Of a stretch of DNA of 64,000 nt, positions 9,901 to 19,775 are shown in pieces. The notes below the pieces were generated by a model. It was not told the origin of the DNA. It saw nothing but the letters and a program-made list of their open reading frames with translations, and ran no database searches. The position numbers and the translations under genes were made by a program. Within the stretch, counting starts at the first letter, position 1; every line of letters begins with the position of its first letter. This stretch comes from Pratylenchus scribneri (lineage: Eukaryota > Nematoda > Chromadorea > Rhabditida > Pratylenchidae): NCBI GenBank assembly GCA_030063045.1, contig JAQSEB010000150.1, positions 310,001 to 374,000 of the forward strand, written 5' to 3'.

Positions 9901-12860
9901 AATGAAACACGAGTAAATCGAAATGTCTGAATATTTTGGGGCAAAATATTCGGAGGGGCGATAGATTTGAGCCAAAGAAACCTAGTACAGTCACGGTGAA
10001 TGGGATTAACTGAGACCTGCAAAAAGGCCTTGGCAATATCGGAAATAATCACTATTTTGGGGAGGCGAAAACGTAATAATAAACCAATAGAATTTTTAAT
10101 GAGGGGTGGGCCAGGGTCAATTTGGTCATTCAATGACGGAAGATTTGGAAGATGTGCGCTTCCATCGTAAACGATTCGCATTTTGTTCTTTTCGTCATTT
10201 ATCACTGCGTGATGAGCCAAATAATGCAAAGGGGGAGAAGAATGATGGGGATTCTCAACAATTTCGATAATATTATTTTTTAATTGATCCTGGATAATGT
10301 CATGATAACGAGAAAGATGGGTGGGATTTTTGGACAGAGAATTGACGACGGACTTGAGCCGTCCAAAGCAAAGGCCATAGTTTGATGGCAAATTCATTGT
10401 AGAAGGGGGGGAGCGGAAGGGCAAATCCACCTGATAACGGCCATCCACCATTTTGATTGTGTCAGCAAATTTTCGACGAACTTCATTGATTGGGCATTGT
10501 TCATTGGTTGGCTCCGTAATTCCAATATTTTCGAGGGAAAAAAGTTGGCCAATTTGGGTATTTTCAGAGGAGGAATATTGGACAGAATCAGTAAAATTTG
10601 AATAATTGGTAACAAAAAGTGTTTGGGAATAATTTGTGATTTGGGCAGGAGGAGAACAAAATGCTTTACCGGCCACTAATGGGCCCAAAAGTGTGGAAAT
10701 GAGATGATATCCACAAGGCAATTTTCTTAGGGGGAAGATTTCTAAGTCATAATAATGGTCACTTCCAATTAAAATGCTTGGGGTATCAATCGAATGTATG
10801 GGTACATAATCAATTTGGAGGCTGTGGGGGTCTAAGGGCACATAAGGAGTGGGACAGGTTAAGAAATCTACAGTGGAGGCATTAACAATCAAAGAGCGGC
10901 CATCAAGAAGGCGAAGGCCAAATTCGGTATTAAAGCCATGGGATTCCTTACTATTCGGGGTATTAAAGACATTAATATTCGAAATGGCAGGAACTTTCAA
11001 GGGTAATTGGAGTTGGCGGGCTAAAGAAGCTAACATATAAGAGTGGGTGCTACAATCATCCAAAAGAATTAGACATTGGGAGGAAATTGTTGGGTTTGAT
11101 GGGTTAAAGACATAACATTTAATAGCTTTGAGGAGAATTGGAAGGGAGGAAGGGTAACCCACATTTTTCATTTCGCTCGAAACCTGATTAGTCTGCCTCA
11201 AATTGGGCTGAGGAAGGGCCGGGGCACTGGCCAGAACCGTACCATTATCCTGTTGATTGGGCATTTGTTGTTGCACATTGTTTGATGGTGGAGCAAAATT
11301 CATTGTTGGAACAAATTGGGTTTGGCCAGAAGCATTGGAAGCAGCATTTTGAGGAGGGCATCCAATTGGAATGGCATTGGAGGCAGTGGCTGGTAGCCAA
11401 GCAGGTTGATGGTTCGAATCGGCATTGGTGTAGTTGGTGGAGCGAAATGTGCCAGCAGAGTTTTGTCGGGCTGAATTTGTCGATGGGGCACCCTTGGACT
11501 TACAAAGAGGACGTGGATGGTTGCCTTGGCAGTTGGAACATGTCATTGGTTTAGGGCAGTTGTTCGCAAAGTGGCCATCACCAAAACATTTAAAACAAAT
11601 CTTCAATTCACGCAAACGGGCCATCCGGGCATTATGATCAGCATATTGAGGGCAATGCGTTGAGAAATGGCCAGGATCAATGCAAAAACGACAAGGTAGC
11701 TTTGGAATTTTCCTTTGGCGTTGATTGAGCATTGAATTTGGGGCAGAATTGTTGTTTTGAGTTGCAAATGCCAATGAAGAATTAAGCGGTTGTTGTTGAT
11801 TATGAGGAGCGAATGATTGTCGTTGATGGCCTGAATTTTGCTGCTGTTGTTGGGTTGATTTTGGCTTGAAGGGGTGAAGAGCACTGATGTCCTGTTTTCG
11901 CTTCAAAATTGTCTTCATGGCCGATTTCAAGTTGCTCAAATTCCAAAAGCCAGAAGCGTCCCTGATTCGGTAAATTTCCTCGAGCATGAAGGCGGGCAAT
12001 TTGCTTTCAATTTCCATGATGATGGGCAATGAGTCGGGATCCTCGCCTTGCTGTTCGAATTGGACGCAAAATGATTCAATGGTGTCAATTAATGTTGTCA
12101 AATCGGTGCAGAAATTCTCCCCACCACGAATTCGGGGCATTTGTTTGATGGATTTATGCAAAGAACGCGAAATTTCTACTGGGTTATTGTATTTGGCATT
12201 CAAAAGGTCAATGGCTTGGTGGTAGGAATCGTCAATTAAAGGTAAAGCATCAATCAAAGAAAGGGGCTCATTTTTAAGGCAAGTTTTCAAATAGGACAAT
12301 TTGATGGAGAGGGGAACATTATCGGTATCTCCTACAGTTGCATTGAAAAGGGCCAAAAATCCAGGGAATTCAGAAATTTTTCCAGAAAATGTGGGTAGTG
12401 GTAATTTGGGCAAATGGGCAAAATTTTGGGGAGTTGGGGCTTGTCCGGCATTGCCGGGGGCATTTTGATTAGCATCGGGCAAAATAATGGCCAAATTTCT
12501 TTTTTCATTACGAAGGGTCCGAACATAAGTTTTCAAGCTGGCCAAAGTATCTTGATAGGGATGGGCAGCAATAAATGTTGTGTAGGCCTCATTGTCCACA
12601 TTTCGCTCAGCCCCGGTCATGTTGTTGCGAAGACTTGTCCATTTTTCGTGCGCCGAATTCAGGTCGGTAAGGATTTCAAGGCAATCAGTGAGATGATGGT
12701 CAAGTTCGGACAACTTTTGTTTAACAGTAGGGAAATAGTCAAAATCGGATTGACCTACGGGACGAGGTGGGACAGGGAAGGTCTTTTTAGTGTCGGCATT
12801 AACTAATTCTCTGGCTTCGGGCAATATAAGTTCAATTTGTCTACGAAATTGCGCTGACAT
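6969..12860 (-). CDS. BEL/Pao gag-pol polyprotein (1963 aa), intact
   Basis: One open frame encodes the capsid-like protein and all enzymes for reverse transcription and integration, which act in cytoplasmic particles and then the nucleus. Visible in order: a gag part of about 380 residues; three Cys/His knuckles near residues 390-452 (CRFCIDPGHFSTHC, CFKCFGDGHFANNC, CSNCQGNHPRPLC) after a Gln-rich stretch; an aspartic protease site LLDDCSTHS near 600; reverse transcriptase with IYVDNILLS near 1020; RNase H with FSDAS near 1190 and WTDSS near 1273; integrase with an HH...CLPC zinc site near 1519-1557 and catalytic Asp (GLDYLG, about 1589), Asp (YCDNA, about 1667) and Glu (GGHYERF, about 1706). 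No frameshift or stop separates gag and pol. The RT box is YVDN rather than the common YVDD. The first ATG lies 210 bp inside the 5' LTR. All 1963 codons avoid TAA, TAG and TGA, so the element uses the standard code. Confidence 0.97.
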   Translation of the reverse strand: MSAQFRRQIELILPEARELVNADTKKTFPVPPRPVGQSDFDYFPTVKQKLSELDHHLTDCLEILTDLNSAHEKWTSLRNNMTGAERNVDNEAYTTFIAAHPYQDTLASLKTYVRTLRNEKRNLAIILPDANQNAPGNAGQAPTPQNFAHLPKLPLPTFSGKISEFPGFLALFNATVGDTDNVPLSIKLSYLKTCLKNEPLSLIDALPLIDDSYHQAIDLLNAKYNNPVEISRSLHKSIKQMPRIRGGENFCTDLTTLIDTIESFCVQFEQQGEDPDSLPIIMEIESKLPAFMLEEIYRIRDASGFWNLSNLKSAMKTILKRKQDISALHPFKPKSTQQQQQNSGHQRQSFAPHNQQQPLNSSLAFATQNNNSAPNSMLNQRQRKIPKLPCRFCIDPGHFSTHCPQYADHNARMARLRELKICFKCFGDGHFANNCPKPMTCSNCQGNHPRPLCKSKGAPSTNSARQNSAGTFRSTNYTNADSNHQPAWLPATASNAIPIGCPPQNAASNASGQTQFVPTMNFAPPSNNVQQQMPNQQDNGTVLASAPALPQPNLRQTNQVSSEMKNVGYPSSLPILLKAIKCYVFNPSNPTISSQCLILLDDCSTHSYMLASLARQLQLPLKVPAISNINVFNTPNSKESHGFNTEFGLRLLDGRSLIVNASTVDFLTCPTPYVPLDPHSLQIDYVPIHSIDTPSILIGSDHYYDLEIFPLRKLPCGYHLISTLLGPLVAGKAFCSPPAQITNYSQTLFVTNYSNFTDSVQYSSSENTQIGQLFSLENIGITEPTNEQCPINEVRRKFADTIKMVDGRYQVDLPFRSPPSTMNLPSNYGLCFGRLKSVVNSLSKNPTHLSRYHDIIQDQLKNNIIEIVENPHHSSPPLHYLAHHAVINDEKNKMRIVYDGSAHLPNLPSLNDQIDPGPPLIKNSIGLLLRFRLPKIVIISDIAKAFLQVSVNPIHRDCTRFLWLKSIAPPNILPQNIQTFRFTRVSFGLTCSPYLLADTISHHLSKYDSPLSHEIANNIYVDNILLSASSLSEAQSKCDECIDIFSAANMPLREFASNFPEAISHLPNDFRLNSSQLKFLGIKWNTINDEMSITIVPPQISPLTKRNVFSYFASIFDPLGYLSPLLLPIKLFLQSLWSISPSLSWDDELPNDLSTKWLSIFKEWTNFSVTFPRPISSLPFDNRSFQLHAFSDASLPAFAMAIYLRVECENSFSSTLIFAKTKVKPKLYNSNSPLTIPRLELLGALIACRALKFIQFELSSSIKIDPNIYIWTDSSIVLNWLNSPSPIKEIFVANRIKEIRQTENLIINHIVGSMNPADLPTRGLPSPILFQNSKLWWHGPDWLSTSQTHWPINSQIKSFSSNEFNSVPPSNPSLDQNPLFTFNIQQSTQIVIIDPAKFSRLPRLIGTTVYFLRIIIRLNPNIITKLFPSFVLPKIFPSFHIKLIELRLALLFLIYNEQTHHPPPEIDNNKLGLFKDEFNIFRCKGRFDNLNANPNTICPIYLPPHSPLTKLIIYETHLINHHLSPLQTLSLIRNAYWIPRGRRIVEHTLHSFCLPCRKFTSKPFNLPNFPPLPSERVNPSPPFTFTGLDYLGPIHIRLSEKLCPNSAITKKLKSNKLSTMKIWIAVFVCLSTRAIFLDLAYDMTAQNLIEIFRRFFALYSPSKIYCDNATNFQLTQRVFCILPPQFSSIEFKFRAPLAAWQGGHYERFMKMIKFHLRRALCKGIFPKFFPVNSIYTCLFEITTIINSRPITFDSSIPNEIRPLCPINFLQPLRKINPFPFPNFDVNDPDFQLKHSEPHALSLLWSKLSSSSKQFWKKWKVDYLTSLRERITKISHPENRFPIIGEMVLIYDPNLPQSIWSIGIIQELFYNQNGEPETAQLKLSDHKLKIRSIHHLYPLETVTELSHRIPNATLSREQSSNPPSNLLSHDVENKIDQPPSTINVIPPNHEKDFILLRSRKVPRQ

Positions 12861-13049
12861 TTTTGGGGAAAGTCAAATGATATGGCTAAAATGGGCAGAA
12901 AATAGTAAATATGGAATGGAAGTTAAATGGGCCAAAAAATATGCAAATGAGGGGCAAGGTCAAAAGAGATAATAATCTGGGCAAACAAGTGGCAAAAATG
13001 TGAATAAGGTGGAGGGAAAGGCAATAAATTGGGCGAAAAAGAGGCCAAA

Positions 13050-13061
13050 GGTCGAAGTCCA
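13050..13061 (-). other. Possible primer binding site
   Basis: Nine bases inside the 5' LTR, the minus strand reads TGGACTTCGACC. A tRNA 3' end is CCA, so primer sites start TGG, and this would pair with a tRNA ending GGTCGAAGTCCA. It resembles the acceptor end of tRNA-Tyr but does not match it exactly. I infer the role from position and the TGG start only. Confidence 0.4.
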
Positions 13062-13070
13062 CGGTTGAGC

Positions 13071-13383
13071 TGTAGCGTTCCCTTTGAACGCCAAAAAATA
13101 GACTCGAATTTCCCCAAATTTACTCTTCCCAAAGTCAAATACAATAGTCCGGTTTCACAACTTTATTTTCCGCAATTGAAGGCAAAAGGCAATTATTATT
13201 CCAAAGTAAGAAGGCAAAAAGTGGGCAAAGTTATGGAATGAATGAAAAAGAATGAATGCTGGGGGGAAGATCGGATATATTTTATGGTGGCAATCCAAAA
13301 AGAAGGAAATCCATTAAAGTGTAAAATGTGGGAAAGTGGCTTGGGGGAATTCATCAAAAAAAAAGGAATTTGCGGATGCAACA
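13071..13383 (-). repeat. 5' LTR of the BEL/Pao element
   Basis: This 313-bp terminal repeat matches 5218-5531 base for base in my reading, except that its A-run has 9 A where the other copy has 10. Read on the minus strand it starts TGTTGCATCC and ends GGAACGCTACA. It should carry the promoter and the start of the element transcript. I could not pick a TATA box or poly(A) signal with certainty. It abuts the 3' target-site copy TAATC at 13384-13388. Confidence 0.96.
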
Positions 13384-13388
13384 TAATC
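13384..13388. repeat. Target site duplication, right copy (TAATC)
   Basis: Perfect second copy of the 5213-5217 pentamer, immediately after the terminal ...GCAACA of the element. Removing the element and one copy restores the uninterrupted A+T-rich host sequence. Confidence 0.93.
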
Positions 13389-13638
13389 TATTTTAAAAAA
13401 AGATTCTTTTTAAATATGTCGAGCTATTTAAAATTTAATTTGTTTTTCTTCCTATTAATAAGTATTTAGTAGATTATTCGAATTTTTAAATATTATTATT
13501 ATAAAATATATAAATCTAAAATATATAAATATATAAATTAAATCATCATAAAAGTAGGTTAATAAAATAAATTACATGAATTTTATAGAAGTTCTCATTA
13601 TTTTCGGCACTTTTATTATTCATTTTGTCCCCGCATAG

Positions 13639-13663
13639 ACCACAAGGCATCATTTACAATCTG
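13639..13663 (+). other. Candidate 25-nt micro-exon
   Basis: The acceptor TTTTGTCCCCGCATAG precedes ACCACAAGGCATCATTTACAATCTG (25 bases including the flank), followed by the donor GTATAT. One phase reads PQGIIYNL. Both splice signals are strong for such an A+T-rich setting, but the unit is too short for a homology call. Confidence 0.3.
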
Positions 13664-14986
13664 GTATATAAAAATACATTTTAAATAATTTATTTAATTT
13701 TTGATTATCCACAATCAATTAAATAATTGAATCCACATATTTTAATTTTTTTATTTTAATTATGTTATTTTCTATATATTCTTTAATGAATTTAATTGGT
13801 ATATACATATAAAATTATTAATTATTAATTTATTTGATTGAATAATTTTTGTAGAAAATTTATTCTAATAAAATTTTTGAAAAAATTTCAAACATATATT
13901 ATAGTCGTATTTAATTCATTCTTTTTTTGTTAAATTTATTTATTATTATGTCCATCTTTCGAAAAGGCATTGGCACGTCAAAAATAGTTAATTACAATTA
14001 TAGCCAGAGACATTCATTAAATAGCGGTATTTCTTCTTATTTTGTCTATTCCCTTTATGGAACATCGCAAATTGTTTAGAATTTTATTGAGAATTCTTGT
14101 CGTATTATATGAATTGCAATCAAATTTTAATTACTTTAATATTGACTTTTAAATATTATTTAAACAAAATTTTTATTAAAAATTTTGGCCTAGCCACCTT
14201 TTATTTAAAATAATAATATTATTATTATTAATATTCTAATTAAATAAATTCATTCTTATATTTAATTAAATTTTTGATTCCTATATTGTTTAAAATATTT
14301 TTTTGTTTTGACAATTTTATAAATAGAATTGATAGATTTTGTATAGGAAGATAATGTATTTGTTTTCATATACTATTAAAGCGTTTAAATTATTATCATT
14401 TATTTTTATTATTTTTCGAAATTTGAAATATGAACAATCTTCTAGTAAAATATTTTATATTAATATATTAATAATTCAAATCATTATATTTATTTTTTCT
14501 TTTAATCGTCTTAATTTTAGAATTATCTTATTCTATATACTTCTTCAATTATAATTGTTGAAATATATTGAAATTCATGAAATTTTTAAGCAATTTTAGA
14601 AAAAATATTTTAATATATTATATTTAATTAATTGAAAATCGCAAATCTAAATTGGATAAAATTATTTTTTTAGTTTAACGTCGATTTCGGACGAATTAAA
14701 AAAATTTTATTATATTAATAAGATTAATTTAGAAATGTGTTCCAAAATTTATAGTTTTTCCATTATAAAAATTCCCATTATATAATTTATAATTGATGGA
14801 ATTTATCAATTATCATGCCTTACTAAGATAATAATTGAAACTTCTAATATTTGATTTTTAACATGGTATTAAACAATTTTATTCAATTCATTTGAGAATA
14901 ATTTGCTATGAATTTTCGATTAAATTTGGCTCATTTAATATTATTTTTATTTTCATTTATACTATTATAATTTTATATTTTTGTAT

Positions 14987-15243
14987 TTATTCTTTTATTT
15001 TCTCTTTAGAATATGTATATTTAACAAAATCAAGGGCTTTGTTGACATGATCCATGAATTTTTTCTATTACGCGGTATTGATTCACTGTGAATCATTACA
15101 GAATATATCAAACGACAATTCTATTTTGAATAGATTATTTTAAGAGTAAATTAATTGAAAATTTCGATTTGAAGTCGCAATTTTCTCTCGATATTTAGAT
15201 GGGATAAATTGTATTATTTCTAGTAACAATTCATTTGGTAAAA
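14987..15243 (-). pseudogene. F-box protein relic with in-frame stops
   Basis: After the acceptor TTTATTCAG (AG at 15244-15245, minus) the frame opens with LPNELLLEIIQFIPSKYREK and continues with IATSNRNFQLIYS. This matches the F-box consensus (LP.ELL.EI..F.P...R...A....R.F..L), the domain that binds Skp1 in SCF ubiquitin ligases. A TAA follows at 15140-15142. The same frame then reads NNLFKIELSFDIFCNDSQ, TGA (15083-15085), INTA, TAA-TAG (15065-15070) and a further 25 open codons (KKFMDHVNKALDFVKYTYSK...) to a stop at 14987. Four interruptions in 84 codons and no donor site suggest a decayed copy. Alternatively only the first 34 codons form a real exon. F-box families are large and fast-evolving in nematodes. 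The opposite strand is also open for part of this stretch. Confidence 0.55.
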
Positions 15244-15823
15244 CTGAATAAAAATTAAAATTACAAATTTATCTAAAAGATTATTTAATGAAATATATAT
15301 TATTAAATATTTAAATTATCAAATATTAAAATTTATTTTTAAAATTATCTTTTTTGATTGCTTTATTTTTAAATTAAATTTAAATACATTTTTATCATCT
15401 AAATTTATTGAATTTTATTTTGAGATATATATATATATTTTTCGGCTGATCAATTGACCACTACTATACAAGCAGCAATATGTATGGCCTAGAATTTTTA
15501 AAATTAAAGGATAAAAACTTAATTTGCTCTTTATCAATTATTATTTGTGATAGATTCAATTATCGTTTCTCGTATATTTCACATTCTTATGATTTTACAA
15601 TATATTCTCTTAAATTTTTATTATATAAACATTCAATATTATAAATTTTTGAATATTTTTTATAAAAAGATCTACTTCCACTTATTAATTATTAAATATT
15701 TTTTTCAAATTGACAAGAAAAAATTAAAGATATCTTTTAATATTTTATAATTTTATTTGCAATAAAATAGAATAATTTAGGATATTATATAAAATTCTGA
15801 ATTTTCATTGCAATTTTCTCAAG

Positions 15824-15979
15824 AGTTAATTATATTAATAAACAAATTACAATATATTGAATTTTTCATCTTAAAAACATTTACTTTATGGCAAAAAATC
15901 TATGATTCATCCTTCGAAGCGCTAAAAAATTTGGAAATTAGTGAAATTGATTTTTCAATTTTTTACTCCATCAAGGCTG
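15824..15979 (+). other. Candidate coding exon, + strand
   Basis: Preceded by a pyrimidine-rich acceptor (CAATTTTCTCAAG) and followed by the donor GTAAAT, this 156-base unit is open in one phase: LIILINKLQYIEFF, TFTLWQKIYDSS, ALKNLEISEIDF, SIFYSIKA. It includes a G+C-richer core. The next acceptor (CTTCTATTGATAACAG, ending 16053) keeps phase and reads DPFI then stop, giving a two-exon 3' end. The product is not recognised. It is among the better-supported exons here, although A+T-rich T-biased DNA gives many chance frames of this size. Confidence 0.35.
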
Positions 15980-18900
15980 GTAAATGGATACTTTCAATTT
16001 ATTACATTAATATTTTATCACATTTTTTCCCATGCTTCTATTGATAACAGATCCTTTCATTTAATTTTTTTGAATTTAAATAATTTTTATTTTAATTTGA
16101 ATTTTTTACATTGTATAAATATAATACAAATTGTCTTCTTTATAATTTATTTACAATTTTTTTATTAATATAAATATTTATTATTAATTTTGCAATTTAA
16201 CAGAAATCATATGATTTCTCTCAGTTTTAGATCATTATTCAATTGTATATATTAATTTGTTTCCGTCGATTGGTTGAAATTTCTGAGCATATTATAACAA
16301 AAATTAAATTTCTTTATTTCAATATTATATATTTTTCTATAAGATAATTTTAATAATATAATACAAATAAAATTAAAACTAGAGTTTTTTGTGTTATTTA
16401 TTATTAATTTCCAATTATTATTTTTATTTATTTATGATATTCTCCCGTTAATGATTTTCTGTTCTTTGTTAGCTTAGATATTTAGTTGAGATTGCTCTCT
16501 CTATTTATAATTTAAATATGCATGAATAGTATAAGCAATTATTATTATTAATTCTAATCGAAAATTATTTATTAAATCTTAATAAAATAATTGGATATAT
16601 AAAAGAAAATTTATTTATATTTGTATAAGTTATTTTCAAATTACTAATTATAATCAATGTGTTAGAATTTATGATTAACTACTTCGCGTTTTTAAATAAT
16701 ATAATAATTTAATATCTTTTATTCTTTTTAATGTTTTAGAATTTAATTTCTAAAAAATTTATACAAAATTTATTTAATTATATTTTTATTAATTTAACAT
16801 ACTTTTATAAATGCTTCCAATTAATTTTTATACTAAAAATTATTCTATCAAATTAATTGGAAAAAATAATAGCTTTAACTCTTAAAAAAATCATATAATT
16901 TTAATTCCAATATGTTGCAGTTCTTAAGAAAAATGCTTTATATTATTATCAACAGATCTAATTAAGAAAGTATTTACTTTTTTTAATAAAATATTAAAAT
17001 TAAATTTTTAATTTTATTTTTTTATAAATATTTCTTATTATTTTTATTATATTTATTTCTCATAAAATCTAATATAAAAATATTACTTTTTTATTTATTT
17101 ATTTTGATTTTAATATAATTACTCTCGAAAAAAATTATTAGAAGTAAATTATATTTTCATATACCTATTTATTATTCCCATTTATAATATTTTATTTTTA
17201 TAAACATTGATTTATTTAAATTAATATTAATTTTCTATTTTAAATTAGTTCTTTTTTAAATTTATTTTTATTTCAATTATTTTTAACTTGGATTTAAATT
17301 TAGATTTGTGTATTTAATTAGGGAAATTTTGTGCTTTTTAATTACATTCTTGAAAATAATTCTGATTTATTTTCTTTAATTAAATTATTGCACTTAAATT
17401 TTGAAAATTATATAATTTTTTAATTAATTGCTATATGATTTTTATAAGGATAATTATTTGATTATATTATTTTTATTGATTTCCATAATTTAAAATTTTT
17501 TTGATTTTTTTTTTACTAAATTTATTGTACAAAATATAATTTGCACAAATTTTTTTAATATTTCTAATTTTTATATTTCTATTTTTCTTTTATTAACATT
17601 ATAACTAAGATAGTTTTTTTATTATGTAAAATATTATTTGATGTATTTTTTAATCTTTTTTAAATCTATTTGCTTTAATATATTTTATTTTTATACCAGA
17701 CAAATGATTAAATGAATAAAATGATATCATAAAATTGTGCATAATTTAAATAAATTAAAGTAAATTATTCCTTCCTAGGCTGGCCATTTCTTCCAATTTT
17801 CCATTAAAATATTCTATTAAATCAATAAATTATTTTGCCATTTCCTCTGGACACAATTAGAATTCCGCTCATTTTTTAACTTTTTAATTAGGAAAGGGTC
17901 GAATTTTACCTCGCTCCATAATAAGCATAAAAATTAGATTATGGGCTAATGATTTTGCGGCGCCACTTGTAATACAATGCGCGAAAAAATGTTGTTGTTG
18001 ATAAAATATCTTTATCCGCCAATCCAATCCAATCCTAACAACCATCCATAAAAAAACATTAAAATAATACATTAATATATTCAATTAAATATAATATAAA
18101 TAATCAATAAAATAATTCACTTAATATAATTCATAAAAATTAATAAAAATTTTTATTCCTAATTAAATTTATATAATTAAATTTAAAAATTTAAATATAA
18201 TGTAAAAATTTACAATAATAATATCTATAATATTCATAAAAATTCTGAATATAAATTAATTTTTTTTATTTAATAATTTCTTCAAATTTCTTCTTCTCAA
18301 TAATTTATTCACTTTTCAATACCCAGGGCTTTATTGAAGCGGCCGTTCTTCCCCATGCCCGTTCTCATCTGGCCATTCTAAGCCATAGATAACGATGAAA
18401 ATAGTGTGTCAGTAATTATAATATTAAATTTATTTTTAAATTAAATTTTAATTTTTTAAAATTTTTTAAAATTTTTTCTTATACATAGATAGATTTTTGA
18501 TAATTCATTTTAAATAAAATTTCTCACTATTTTTTCCTTATAAATCGTCAAATTTTATGGAATTTTTTCGATTCAAAAATTATTAAAAATTTTTTAATTT
18601 AAGATAAAAATCGATTTCATCTTACTCTTCTTCTTTGAAAGTTTTATTATATTTGATGCATTGTTTGTGGCGATAATTTTATAAAAATTTTTTAATATAT
18701 TTGTTTTTTTAAAAAAATTTTCTTAACTTTTAACTAAATTACATCCATTTCTATCCATTTATATCGGATAACATAGCAAAAAATATGACATTAATTTAAT
18801 TTTTTGTTGTTTTTCGTCTTAGATATATCCATATATTCAAAAATTTTATTATTTAAATTTTATTTAATTTTAAATTATTAAAATTTATTTTTATTACATT

Positions 18901-19407
18901 TTTAATATTAAGACAAGGCTTTTTTTAAATTATTATTATATTCTAATCGACGGTAATTTTTATGCCTGACTTTTATTATTTCTGCTCTTCTTGCTTAAAT
19001 TTGATACTGCTTTTCTTATATATTTTTATAATTAATCATGTCAATACTTTCCAAATGAACCAAATAAATACAATTAACATTATATTTTTTTATCTGAATA
19101 ATATCAAGAATTATGAAAAAATTTAAAATTATTCTCTATTGAAAAATTTTATGAAATTTTCCGTAAAATTATATTAAGAATTTAATCAACATTCTAAATT
19201 CAAATATAAATATATTATTTGAAGTCAACAATTTTTACAATTCCGATGTAACTTCCCTAGTTTTATTTATTAAAAAAGGAAAATATTAGGAAAAAATGTA
19301 ATTAAAATTGGTGATTCAAACCTACTCAACAAAATTAGCAACTTCTTTAATTCTTATTAATTACTAAAATCCGGGATTATGGATGATATATTCTTATTTT
19401 TATAAAA

Positions 19408-19448
19408 AATATTATAAAATAAGAATGTAAGAGTGGGTTAGTTATTAT
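19408..19448. repeat. Short inverted repeat (hairpin), also in copy 2
   Basis: ATTCTTATTTT and AAAATAAGAAT form an 11-bp perfect arm pair around about 15 A/T bases. In A+T-rich DNA such palindromes are common; it could be a tiny MITE relic or nothing. It recurs 4046 bases later within the duplication. Confidence 0.35.
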
Positions 19449-19730
19449 TTTTTTTTCAGTAAAAAAATCGATTTTGTAATATTAGTATACAAAAAATGAT
19501 AAAGGCATTAAAAATATTCATATTTTTTTTATTATTATATTTCATTTATTCATCTTTATATATTTTTTTATTTAGATTTTATGAAATATTTAATTATATT
19601 TTACATAAATGATAAGGGCATGCAAAATTTTTCATAATTTATTTTTTAAATATTTAATTTTCTTTATTAATTTTTTATATTTTTTTTATTTAAATTTTAT
19701 GAAATATTTAATTTTTTTTAATCAATTTAG

Positions 19731-19775
19731 CAGCAGCTATTGTCATATGGAATTGAATCAGAGAATGCTAATAAG
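19731..19775 (+). other. Candidate 45-nt exon, + strand (copy 1)
   Basis: The acceptor TTTTTTTAATCAATTTAG is followed by exactly 15 codons, QQLLSYGIESENANK, and then the donor GTTCGA. The length is a multiple of three, both borders fit, and the G+C content is well above the surroundings. The same unit is repeated at 23777-23821 in copy 2. No family call is possible at this length. Confidence 0.35.

Larger units (their letters stand above)
5218..13383 (-). mobile_element. Complete BEL/Pao LTR retrotransposon, recently inserted
   Basis: Two near-identical direct repeats that begin TG and end CA bound an 8.2-kb element read on the minus strand: 5' LTR 13071-13383, leader, gag-pol 6969-12860, a 1.4-kb 3' region with small frames, and 3' LTR 5218-5531. 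TAATC occurs immediately outside both ends (5213-5217 and 13384-13388), which is the 5-bp target duplication left by the integrase. The order protease, reverse transcriptase, RNase H, integrase, with no chromodomain, is that of BEL/Pao, a superfamily found in animals. The LTRs differ only by one A in an A-run, so insertion is recent and the copy may still be active. The element is much richer in G+C than the flanks. If a + strand gene spans this region, the element sits antisense inside it, the orientation usually tolerated in introns. Confidence 0.97.
13389..16664. other. A+T-rich region between element and duplication
   Basis: Low-complexity A/T sequence with G+C-richer islands at about 13600-13665, 13948-14079, 15000-15250, 15440-15500, 15824-15979 and 16236-16500. 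Three of these are listed as candidate exons or a relic. I see no RNA gene or repeat in the rest. Confidence 0.5.

Noticed and set aside
7716..12806. Numerous short frames within gag-pol on both strands
   Set aside because: All are shadows of the intact polyprotein.
17884..18084. 66-codon minus frame, repeated at 21930-22130
   Set aside because: The island is open on the + strand as well, with a good acceptor there; no family match, so not called as a gene.
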